The translations under genes were made by a program, and so were the position numbers. From Acetobacteraceae bacterium (GTDB lineage: Bacteria; Pseudomonadota; Alphaproteobacteria; Acetobacterales; Acetobacteraceae), in assembly GCA_027323595.1 (NCBI GenBank), contig DAHWBL010000281.1, forward strand, positions 1 through 9,599: a stretch of 9,599 bases of DNA. The letters run 5' to 3'. Of this stretch, positions 1 to 5,920 are shown in pieces; within the stretch, counting starts at the first letter, position 1, and each line of letters opens with the position of its first letter. The notes under the pieces are model-generated. The model saw only the letters and a program-made list of their open reading frames with translations. It did no database searches and had not been told where the DNA came from.

Positions 1-1184
1 CGGGCGATCATGTCGATCTGGCTTTCCGACGCCCAGCTCGCCTGGGTGCCGCCGAAGCCTCGGAACGGGCCTGCGGGCGGCGTGTTGGTCATCACGCAGC
101 GACAGAGGGAATCGATGAATTCGTAGCGGTACGGCCCTGGAATGCGATAGCCGGCCTTCTCGGCGACGAGCGGGGATGCGTCGGTATAGGCGCCCGCATC
201 GAGCAGAATTTCGCTCTGCCGCGCGACCAGCCGGCCATCGTTCATGACCCCGGTGCGCAGCCGCAGGATCGCCGCGTGCTGGGTGTTGGTGAAGAAACCT
301 TCTTCCAGCGACAGGCAGTAGCGCACCGGCCGGCCGCCGGCGAGGCGCGAGAGCAATACCGCGGCGGGCTCGACGTGGCAGTTGTTTTTCGCGCCAAACC
401 CGCCACCCATCGCGGGCACCCGCACCGAGATGCTGGTTTCGGGCATGCGGAAGATGCGCGCGAGCTCGGCGCGCACGCCGAACGGATTTTGCACCGAACT
501 CCAGACCTCGATGCGGCCGGGGCTGGCGGTGGCGACGCAGACGAACGGCTCCAGATGCATGTGTTGCATGCGCGAGAAGCGAAACTCGTCGGTGAACACA
601 TGATCGCAACGATCAAACGCGGTGGCGTCGCCGGTGCGATAGGCGAAATCGTAGCAGACATTGCGCGCGGGCCACAGCACGCCACTGGCACCGTCACCAT
701 AAAGCGGCATGTTGCCTGCTGGCGGGTCGTCAAAGAGCGCGATGGCGTCAGGGGCGAGCGCCTGTTCGATGCTGGCGAGCACCGGCAGCGGCGCGTACTC
801 GACGCGGATCAGCGCGAGTGCGGCCACCGCCTCGGCCTCGCTGTCGGCGGCGACCAGCGCGACGGTGTCACCGACATGGCGCACGCGGCCATCGGCGACG
901 ATCGGCTGGTCCTTGATGAAATAGCCAAAGCGCGCGTGCAGGCCGGCGGGGATGTCGTCGGCGGTGAGCACCGCGCGCACGCCCGGTGCGGTGCGCGCGC
1001 GGCTTGCATCGATGGAGCGGATGATGGCGTGCGCGTGCGGGCTGCGCAGGGCCTTTGCGTGCAGCATGCCGGGCAGGGCGATGTCGTTGGTGTAGAGCGC
1101 GCGGCCGGTTGGCTTGTCGGTGGCATCCGTGCGGCGCAGATCGGCGCCGACCACCCGCAGGGGCGCGTTGGTGTCAGGCGGCAT
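1..1184 (-). CDS. Xanthine dehydrogenase-family molybdopterin-binding (large) subunit, 3' end missing
   Basis: This is the catalytic subunit of a molybdenum hydroxylase. Such enzymes oxidise a carbon centre (purine, aldehyde, N-heterocycle or CO) with water as oxygen source and pass electrons to the [2Fe-2S] and FAD subunits encoded just upstream. The visible 394 codons start with MPPDTNAPLRVVGADL. An a/b-hammerhead region follows at about residues 20-125 (GRALYTNDIALPGMLHAKAL), then the cofactor-binding part with HMHLEP at 208-213, the molybdopterin loop GGGFGAK at 260-266 and PFRGFGG at 373-379. The last resembles the FRGFG segment of xanthine dehydrogenases rather than the AYxCSFR loop of true CO dehydrogenases. 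The C-terminal half with the catalytic glutamate lies beyond the left edge (family usual about 750-800 residues). The ATG overlaps the preceding gene by 11 bases and has GAGG about 8 bases upstream. The substrate cannot be named from this fragment. Confidence 0.9.
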   Translation of the reverse strand, partial: MPPDTNAPLRVVGADLRRTDATDKPTGRALYTNDIALPGMLHAKALRSPHAHAIIRSIDASRARTAPGVRAVLTADDIPAGLHARFGYFIKDQPIVADGRVRHVGDTVALVAADSEAEAVAALALIRVEYAPLPVLASIEQALAPDAIALFDDPPAGNMPLYGDGASGVLWPARNVCYDFAYRTGDATAFDRCDHVFTDEFRFSRMQHMHLEPFVCVATASPGRIEVWSSVQNPFGVRAELARIFRMPETSISVRVPAMGGGFGAKNNCHVEPAAVLLSRLAGGRPVRYCLSLEEGFFTNTQHAAILRLRTGVMNDGRLVARQSEILLDAGAYTDASPLVAEKAGYRIPGPYRYEFIDSLCRCVMTNTPPAGPFRGFGGTQASWASESQIDMIA

Positions 1185-1659
1185 CGCGGGCCTCGCGCAG
1201 CCGCGCGGCGGCATCGAGCACCGCCTCGATGATCATGCCGTAGCCGGTGCAGCGGCAGATGTTGGAGGACATCCAGGCGACCACGGTTTCGCGCGATGGG
1301 TCCGGATCATGCGCGAGCAGCGCGGTGGCGAGCATGATCATGCCGCCGGTGCAATATCCGCACTGAAAGGCGGCGTGATCGGCGAAGGCCGCGACGACCG
1401 GGCTTGGCGGGTCGGCGTCGGCGAGGCCTTCGACGGTGCGCACGTCCCGGCCATCGACGCGGTAGGCGAACAACGAACAGGCCGCGCCGGGCGCACCGTC
1501 GATCAGCACGGTGCAACTGCCGCACACGCCGCGCGCGCAGGCGAGGCGCACGCCGCGCAAGCCGAAATGCTCACGCAGCATGTCGATCAGCGGTGTGCCG
1601 GCCGGGCCGTTGAATTCGGCGGGTGCGCCGTTGAGGGTGAAGCGGATCGGGGCGGTCAT
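1174..1659 (-). CDS. [2Fe-2S] iron-sulfur subunit of molybdenum hydroxylase (CoxS/XdhC-like)
   Basis: Small electron-transfer subunit of 161 residues, a normal length for the family. The N-terminal plant-type ferredoxin domain carries Cys41, Cys46, Cys49 and Cys61 (CARGVCGSC, then AACS). The C-terminal helical domain carries Cys100, Cys103, Cys135 and Cys137 (CGYC and CRCTGY). So all eight ligands for the two clusters are present. The usual CGxCTPGM segment reads CGYCTGGM here, with Gly in place of Pro. The start is the ATG at 1659, which overlaps the TGA of the FAD-subunit gene as ATGA. A longer reading from 1725 would add an Arg-rich tail unlike the family. It sits between the FAD and molybdopterin genes, as in coxMSL-type operons, and should form a heterotrimer (or dimer of trimers) with them in the cytoplasm. 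Confidence 0.95.
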   Translation of the reverse strand: MTAPIRFTLNGAPAEFNGPAGTPLIDMLREHFGLRGVRLACARGVCGSCTVLIDGAPGAACSLFAYRVDGRDVRTVEGLADADPPSPVVAAFADHAAFQCGYCTGGMIMLATALLAHDPDPSRETVVAWMSSNICRCTGYGMIIEAVLDAAARLREARDAA

Positions 1660-2453
1660 CGGGAGCGGTCCAGATCGGCGATGGCGCGCGCGAGCAACAC
1701 GCCGCCGGCGCGGCGCAAATACCATGCACTGCTGACCGGATCGGCGAAGTCGGTGGGCAGGGCAGCGATGTTGGCGTCAGGTAGCAGCACGGGGGGAAGA
1801 TATTCGGTGGCGATGGCGGCGCGGTCGCCGGCGGCGTCGCGACAGACGGCGAGGGTGACGACCGGGCGCAATTCGCGGCGATAGGCGAAGGCGAGGCCAG
1901 GCCGGCGGGCGATGGCAATGTGGTGCAGCAGCGCCGGTGTGGGCTGGGCGGGGTTCCACAGATCGGCCGGCGCACGCTCGATGAAGCCGCCATCGGGGGC
2001 GAGGAAACGCAGCCGCGCGTCCAGAGCGGTGAGCAGCAGGGACATCTCATAGCGCGTGCAGAGCGCCATCAGATTGCCGCCGATGGTGGCCCAGTGGCGA
2101 ACCCGCACGTTGGCGATGCTGCGCCATGCATCGGCGAAGCCGGGCAGCAGCCGACACAGCGCCGGATCGTTGGCGCCGGCGGCGTGGGTCAGAGCGGCAC
2201 CGAGGCGGATTTCGGCGGTGTCGATGTCGATCCGGGCCAGTTCGTCGACGCGATCGAGGCCGACCAGCGTGCTCGGGCGCAGGCCGGTGAGATATTCCGC
2301 GGCCAGATGGGTGCCGCCGGCGACCAGAACCGGCGCGCGCGCGCCGGCAAGCGCGGCGAGCAGGCTGGTGCGGTCGGTCGGGCGGATGACGGACGCGGGC
2401 GGCACGCCTCGCGCGGAGGCGGCGATCAGCCCCGCGCCGGGGACGAACTGCAT
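1656..2453 (-). CDS. FAD-binding (medium) subunit of molybdenum hydroxylase (CoxM/XdhB-like)
   Basis: This 265-residue flavoprotein subunit accepts electrons from the [2Fe-2S] subunit and hands them to NAD, oxygen or a quinone. The FAD_binding_5 domain covers about residues 22-165, with the two FAD pyrophosphate loops VAGGTHLAAEY (44-54) and ATIGGNL (122-128). A CO-dehydrogenase-flavoprotein C-terminal domain follows at about 180-262. The first loop has His where many xanthine dehydrogenases have Asp (AGGTD). The ATG at 2453 is the first possible start after an in-frame TAA at 2481-2483, and an AAAGGA Shine-Dalgarno lies 10 bases upstream. First gene of the operon: its TGA overlaps the ATG of the [2Fe-2S] gene. 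The length is somewhat short of the typical 280-300 residues but both domains look complete. Confidence 0.93.
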   Translation of the reverse strand: MQFVPGAGLIAASARGVPPASVIRPTDRTSLLAALAGARAPVLVAGGTHLAAEYLTGLRPSTLVGLDRVDELARIDIDTAEIRLGAALTHAAGANDPALCRLLPGFADAWRSIANVRVRHWATIGGNLMALCTRYEMSLLLTALDARLRFLAPDGGFIERAPADLWNPAQPTPALLHHIAIARRPGLAFAYRRELRPVVTLAVCRDAAGDRAAIATEYLPPVLLPDANIAALPTDFADPVSSAWYLRRAGGVLLARAIADLDRSR

Positions 2454-2494
2454 GAAGGCGATGTCCTTTGTGCCGGAATGTTACGACGCATGAC

Positions 2495-2522
2495 GCTATC
2501 GGAGCGCGTGCCATGGTGGCAA
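2495..2522 (-). promoter_or_regulatory. Possible promoter of the molybdenum hydroxylase operon
   Basis: On the minus strand TTGCCA (2517-2522; 5 of 6 to TTGACA) is followed after 16 bases by GATAGC (2495-2500; only 3 of 6 to TATAAT). This would place a start point about 30-35 bases before the FAD-subunit ATG, behind the tRNA-Cys gene. The -10 match is poor in GC-rich DNA, so this is a candidate only. Read-through from the tRNA promoter is the alternative. Confidence 0.3.
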
Positions 2523-2562
2523 GGCGGCGTTTGGTCGGCTCTGTCGGGATGGGGGCGAGCGC

Positions 2563-2636
2563 TGGAGGTCCGGGCCGGAATCGAACCGGCATTCGCGGAT
2601 TTGCAGTCCGCTGCATCACCACTCTGCCACCGGACC
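2563..2636 (-). tRNA. tRNA-Cys (GCA), 3' CCA encoded
   Basis: The minus strand folds into a complete 74-base tRNA. The acceptor stem GGTCCGG/CCGGACC pairs over 7 bp. The anticodon stem GCGGA/TCCGC holds the loop CTGCAAA with anticodon GCA (genome positions 2602-2604). The T arm is GCCGG-TTCGAAT-CCGGC. The discriminator base is T (U73), an identity element for cysteinyl-tRNA synthetase, and CCA is genomically encoded. It lies upstream of and in the same direction as the molybdenum hydroxylase operon. I see no hairpin-plus-T-run terminator after it. Confidence 0.97.
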
Positions 2637-2651
2637 GGCGCGCGGCCCGGC

Positions 2652-2680
2652 CTTATCGTCCGCGCCGGCGGGCCGGTCAA
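2652..2680 (-). promoter_or_regulatory. Promoter of tRNA-Cys
   Basis: On the minus strand TTGACC (2675-2680; 5 of 6 to TTGACA) and GATAAG (2652-2657; 4 of 6 to TATAAT) are separated by 17 bases. Transcription would begin near 2645, leaving a leader of about 9 bases before the mature 5' end at 2636 for RNase P to remove. Spacing, position and the strong -35 make this a convincing sigma-70-type promoter. Confidence 0.7.
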
Positions 2681-2714
2681 GCAAGCCGGCCTTGGTCCGC
2701 CGGGCGGGATGGAG

Positions 2715-2742
2715 TTGGCGGCGGGCGCGCGGGTGCTATAAG
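2715..2742 (+). promoter_or_regulatory. Probable promoter of the methyltransferase gene (and perhaps the tolC-popZ-valS run)
   Basis: TTGGCG (2715-2720; 4 of 6 to TTGACA) is followed after 16 bases by TATAAG (2737-2742; 5 of 6 to TATAAT) with an extended -10 TG at 2734-2735. A start near 2750 would leave a leader of about 55 bases before the ATG at 2804. It is divergent from the tRNA-Cys promoter, the two -35 boxes being about 35 bases apart. Confidence 0.55.
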
Positions 2743-2803
2743 CGGCGCTCATTGTGTGATGCAGCATGCGCCGATGCTGGCGTGAGCAACTGACGGTGAC
2801 CGC

Positions 2804-3502
2804 ATGACCGAGCCTTCCGATGATTTCGCGACCGCCCGCCAGGTGATGGTGGATGGCCAATTGCGGCCGAACCGGGTGACCGACCCGCGGCTGGTCGCGG
2901 TGCTGCGGGCGCTGCCGCGCGAGCTGTTTCTGCCGCCGGGGCGGCGGCACCTGGCCTATAGTGATGAGGACGTGGCACTGGACGGGCTGGCGAGCGAGCC
3001 GGACCGGGTGATGGTGGCGCCGCTGGTGGTCGCGCGGCTGCTGCAAGCAGCGGCCGCACATCCCGGTGAGCGAGCTTTGGTGATCGGCGCTGGCACCGGA
3101 TATGGCGCCGCGGTGCTGGCGACGATGGGCCTGGTGGTGACCGCGGTCGAGTCTGATCCCGCGTTGGTGGCCTTCGCGCAGGCGGCGATCGCCTCGGTTG
3201 GGCAGTCGGTGCGGTTGGTTCGCGGGCCGCTGGCGGAAGGCTGGGAGTCCGGCGCGCCCTATGATCTGGTGATCATCGAGGGCGCGGTGGCGGCGATTCC
3301 GCCGGCGCTTGGCGGGCAGTTGGCGGCGGCGACGCCGGGCGGTGGCCGAGGACGGCTGCTCGCGGTGGTCGGTGCCGGGGCGGAGGTGCCGCGGGCGATG
3401 ATCGCCGAGGTGTCGGCGGCCGGCCTGCGCGCGAAGCCGCTGTTCGATTGCCCGACCCGCCATCTGGCGGCGCTGGCGCCCGAGCCGGGCTTTGTTTTCT
3501 GA
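2804..3502 (+). CDS. Protein-L-isoaspartate O-methyltransferase-family protein (SAM-dependent, divergent)
   Basis: This 232-residue class I SAM methyltransferase belongs to the PIMT family, whose classical members methylate L-isoaspartyl residues to start repair of damaged proteins. The N-terminus has the family helix with MVDGQLRPNRVTDPRL (15-30) and LPRELFLP (37-44). Then come SAM motif I, VIGAGTGYGAAV (93-104), the acidic motif II VESDP (115-119) and DLVIIEGAVAAIPPAL (154-169). Where repair enzymes carry the isoaspartyl-binding TISQP segment, this protein has DRVMVAP (67-73). That matches the divergent version I know from alphaproteobacterial genes beside tolC, so repair activity is doubtful and the true substrate unknown. 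The ATG at 2804 gives the normal family N-terminus; its Shine-Dalgarno is weak. It precedes tolC by 175 bases in the same direction. Confidence 0.85.
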   Translation: MTEPSDDFATARQVMVDGQLRPNRVTDPRLVAVLRALPRELFLPPGRRHLAYSDEDVALDGLASEPDRVMVAPLVVARLLQAAAAHPGERALVIGAGTGYGAAVLATMGLVVTAVESDPALVAFAQAAIASVGQSVRLVRGPLAEGWESGAPYDLVIIEGAVAAIPPALGGQLAAATPGGGRGRLLAVVGAGAEVPRAMIAEVSAAGLRAKPLFDCPTRHLAALAPEPGFVF

Positions 3503-3631
3503 GGATTTTGTTAAGGCGGGCTTGCTTCAATGATGCCGGGTCTGGTCGGTCGGGCGTGTTGATGCTTGGCGGCGGCACAGCCGGTGTGCCACGTTGCCGC
3601 GCTGCCATCTGATCGTTCGTCACGGTCGGGG

Positions 3632-3648
3632 CCGGGCGCGCTGCCCGG
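3632..3648 (+). repeat. GC-rich hairpin in the tolC leader
   Basis: CCGGGC (3632-3637) and GCCCGG (3643-3648) form a perfect 6-bp inverted repeat around a 5-base loop, extendable outward with one bulge. It ends 11 bases before the AGAAAGG Shine-Dalgarno (3660-3666) of tolC, so in mRNA it would sit just upstream of the ribosome site. No T run follows, so it is not an intrinsic terminator. The rest of the 3503-3677 gap shows no gene and no convincing promoter. Confidence 0.5.
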
Positions 3649-3677
3649 GCCGTCCCGCCAGAAAGGTGCCGTTGCCC

Positions 3678-5273
3678 ATGCTGCCTCGAACCAATTCTCC
3701 CTCGCCGCTCAGCCTGCGCGCCATGCTGGCGCGCGCCGCGCTGCCTGTTCTGGTACTGCCGGTGCTGCTGTGGGCGGGCGCCGGCATGGCCTGGGGGCAG
3801 ACCGCTCCCGCCCCGGCCAAGCCGGCGGCGACCGCGGCGAAAGCCACCACCAAGCCTGATGCGGCGAAATCCGGTGCCGCCAGGCCCGATGCCGCCAAGG
3901 CGCGCGAGCCGTTCAAGGGCAATCTGGCCAGCCAACTGCCCACGACGCTGCAGGATGCGCTCGCGGTCGCTTATTCCACCAACCCGACTCTGCTCGCCGA
4001 GCGCGCCAAGCTGCGGGCCACCGACGAAACCGTGCCGCAGGCGCTGGCCGGGTGGCGGCCGAGCGTGAGCGTCAATATCTCGCCGGGCTATCAGAGCGGC
4101 GTGACCTCGACGGTGGGCAATAACCGGGGGCAAGCCTTTGGCATCGACGTCCCCTATGGGCGCGACACGCTGGTCGATTCGGCGCTGATCACCCAGCCGA
4201 TCTACACCGGCGGGCGCACCGTGGCCTCCACCAACCGCGCCGAGAGCCAGGTGCAGGGCGAGCGCGCGCGGCTGATCGCCACCGAGCAGCAGGTGTTCGC
4301 CAACGTGATCACCGCCTATGTGAACGTGATCCAGAATCAGCAGTTGGTGGCACTGAATAATTCCAACGTGCAGGTGCTGGATCGGCAGTTGCAGGCGACC
4401 AACGACCGTTTCCGGGTGGGCGAGATCACCCAGACCGACGTCGCGCAGGCCGAAGCGGCACTGGCCGGGGCGCAGGCGGTGTTGCAGACGGCGATGGGCA
4501 CGCTGCAATCCGCGCGGGCGACGTTTCGCCAATATGTGGGCGAGCTGCCCGGCGACCTGATGCCGCCGCAGCCGGTGAAACTGCCGGCGGGCAGCCAGCA
4601 GGCGCTGGTGGAGCTGGCGGCGAGCAACAACCCCAACGTGGTCGCCGCGCAGTTCGACGATGCCGCCGGCAAGGACGCGGTGGATGTGGCGTTCTCGCAA
4701 CTGATGCCGCAGGTGTCGGTGCAGGGCGGCTACCAGAAACAGTACAACACCTTCGAATCGAACTTCTCCTATGGTGGTCCGCAGGTGGCGGTGGTGCTGT
4801 CCATGCCGCTGTATCAGGGCGGTTCGGAATATGCCGCGGTGCGCGCCGCCAAGCAGAGCGAGCAGCAACTGCGCAAGAGCGTCGATGATCAGCGCCGCCA
4901 GGCGATGCAGCTCGCGGCCCAGGCCTGGGAGACCTACATCGCCGCGAAAGCGACGATCGAGAGCACGCGCTCGCAGATCCACGCCAACGAGATCGCGCTG
5001 GACGGGGTTCAGCGCGAGGCGCTGCTGGGCACCCGCACCACGCTCGATGTGCTCAATGCCGAGCAGTTGCTGCTCAATTCGCGCAGCACGCTGATCCAGA
5101 ACCTCGCCTCGCTGATCACCGCGTCCTATTCCGCGGTGGCGGCGATCGGGCGGCTGACCGCGCATGATCTGGCGCTGCCGGTCGCGGCCTATGACGAGAC
5201 CGCCTATTACAACGCGGTGCGCAACAAATGGTTCGGCACCGGTGACCACGCCACCGACCAGCCCGGACGCTGA
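3678..5273 (+). CDS. tolC: TolC-family outer-membrane channel protein
   Basis: Outer-membrane exit duct for type I secretion and tripartite efflux. It forms a trimeric beta-barrel with a periplasmic alpha-helical tunnel that docks onto inner-membrane transporters through an adaptor. At 531 residues it opens with a Sec signal peptide: basic start, hydrophobic ALPVLVLPVLLW (21-32), likely cleavage after AMAWG at residue 40. An Ala/Lys/Pro-rich linker follows (41-84). The two outer-membrane efflux repeats begin near TTLQDALAVAY (89-99). The symmetry-related beta segments ITQPIYTGGR (171-180) and SMPLYQGG (375-382) are each followed by long helices, for example REALLGTRTTLDVLNAEQLL. The ATG at 3678 has AGAAAGG upstream. 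An upstream start at 3594 would add an implausible Arg-rich tail, and GTG at 3666 is a minor alternative. popZ starts 4 bases after the stop, so the two are surely cotranscribed. The specific cargo is unknown. Confidence 0.92.
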   Translation: MLPRTNSPSPLSLRAMLARAALPVLVLPVLLWAGAGMAWGQTAPAPAKPAATAAKATTKPDAAKSGAARPDAAKAREPFKGNLASQLPTTLQDALAVAYSTNPTLLAERAKLRATDETVPQALAGWRPSVSVNISPGYQSGVTSTVGNNRGQAFGIDVPYGRDTLVDSALITQPIYTGGRTVASTNRAESQVQGERARLIATEQQVFANVITAYVNVIQNQQLVALNNSNVQVLDRQLQATNDRFRVGEITQTDVAQAEAALAGAQAVLQTAMGTLQSARATFRQYVGELPGDLMPPQPVKLPAGSQQALVELAASNNPNVVAAQFDDAAGKDAVDVAFSQLMPQVSVQGGYQKQYNTFESNFSYGGPQVAVVLSMPLYQGGSEYAAVRAAKQSEQQLRKSVDDQRRQAMQLAAQAWETYIAAKATIESTRSQIHANEIALDGVQREALLGTRTTLDVLNAEQLLLNSRSTLIQNLASLITASYSAVAAIGRLTAHDLALPVAAYDETAYYNAVRNKWFGTGDHATDQPGR

Positions 5274-5277
5274 GACG

Positions 5278-5853
5278 ATGGCGGAGCCTCCTGTCGGGGA
5301 CAAGCCTGATGCCCCCGCCGGCGGGGATCCGTCGATGGAGGACATTCTTGCCTCGATCCGTCGTATCCTGAACGAGGAGGCGCCGGACGGGGCGGCGAGC
5401 GACGCGTCGGCCCATCCGGACGCGCACGCGATGGACGACCCGGAGGAGGCGCCGCTGGTGCTGGATCGTTCGATGCTGACGGTGCCGTCGTCCGCGGTGA
5501 CACCGCCACCGCCCGAGAAGCTGCCGGAGGGACCGCCCGAGATGTCCGTCGAAATGTCGCAGCCTGAGGTGGCGCCGGATGCGGCGCCCGCACCGCCGGC
5601 CGAACCGGCGTCCAACCGTCTGCTGGCGCAGGAGACCGAGGTGGCGGCGGGTGGCGCGATGGCCGCGCTGGCCGCACGGCTGCTCGCCAACCGTGACAGC
5701 GCCACCCATCGCGGCGGGCCGACCATTGAGGAGCTGGTGCGCGAGGAGGTTCGGCCGCTGTTGAAAGCGTGGCTGGACCAGAATCTGACGCCGATGGTGG
5801 AGCGGCTGGTGCGCGCCGAGATCGAGCGGCTGGGCAATCGCCTGGGCGACTGA
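5278..5853 (+). CDS. popZ: PopZ, polar organising protein (DUF2497 family)
   Basis: PopZ-type proteins self-assemble into a condensate at the cell pole that tethers the ParB-parS centromere and recruits signalling and cell-cycle proteins in alphaproteobacteria. The 191-residue product has the three-part family plan. An N-terminal client-binding helix contains SMEDILASIRRIL (19-31). A disordered Pro/Glu/Asp/Ala-rich spacer follows at about 32-118. The C-terminal oligomerisation helices span about 149-188, with TIEELVREEVRPLLKAWLD and LTPMVERLVRAEIERL. Length is close to the Caulobacter protein. The ATG at 5278 puts the family motif near the N-terminus; the longer frame from 5164 overlaps tolC coding sequence and is rejected. 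It lies 4 bases after tolC and 67 bases before valS, a gene order I recall from other alphaproteobacteria. The motifs make the identification firm; polar function here is inferred from the family. Confidence 0.92.
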   Translation: MAEPPVGDKPDAPAGGDPSMEDILASIRRILNEEAPDGAASDASAHPDAHAMDDPEEAPLVLDRSMLTVPSSAVTPPPPEKLPEGPPEMSVEMSQPEVAPDAAPAPPAEPASNRLLAQETEVAAGGAMAALAARLLANRDSATHRGGPTIEELVREEVRPLLKAWLDQNLTPMVERLVRAEIERLGNRLGD

Positions 5854-5876
5854 TGCGCGCATGACGCGCCCGCGCA
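5854..5876 (+). repeat. Short inverted repeat between popZ and valS
   Basis: TGCGCG (5854-5859) and CGCGCA (5871-5876) are perfect 6-bp complements around an 11-base loop, starting right after the popZ stop. A second, weaker stem GCCC-GGC-GGGC lies at 5891-5901. Neither has a T run, so neither looks like an intrinsic terminator. They may shape the valS leader or simply reflect GC-rich composition. Confidence 0.35.
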
Positions 5877-5920
5877 CAGCATCGGTTGCCGCCCGGCGGG
5901 CCTGCGCATAGAACGGCATC

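Noticed and set aside
276..1884. Plus-strand open frames of 256 and 318 codons opposite the molybdenum hydroxylase
   Set aside because: The minus-strand frames carry GGGFGAK and the eight cluster cysteines; the plus-strand translations have no recognisable motif and are compositional shadows.
2426..3463. Minus-strand frame of 345 codons spanning the tRNA and the methyltransferase gene
   Set aside because: It runs through a complete tRNA-Cys and opposite a conserved methyltransferase; the product is Arg/Pro/His-rich without a domain.
3594..3677. N-terminal extension of TolC from the ATG at 3594
   Set aside because: It would put 28 Arg/Pro/Cys-rich residues before a typical signal peptide; the ATG at 3678 has AGAAAGG upstream and gives a normal Sec signal.
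3273..5909. Long minus-strand open frame (878 codons) opposite tolC and popZ
   Set aside because: Shadow of the plus-strand genes. No domain, biased composition, and it covers three unrelated loci.
5854..5920. Possible T-box or other tRNA-sensing leader before valS
   Set aside because: Only 67 bases, with no T-box consensus or antiterminator; T-boxes are not expected in proteobacteria. The small stems are noted separately.
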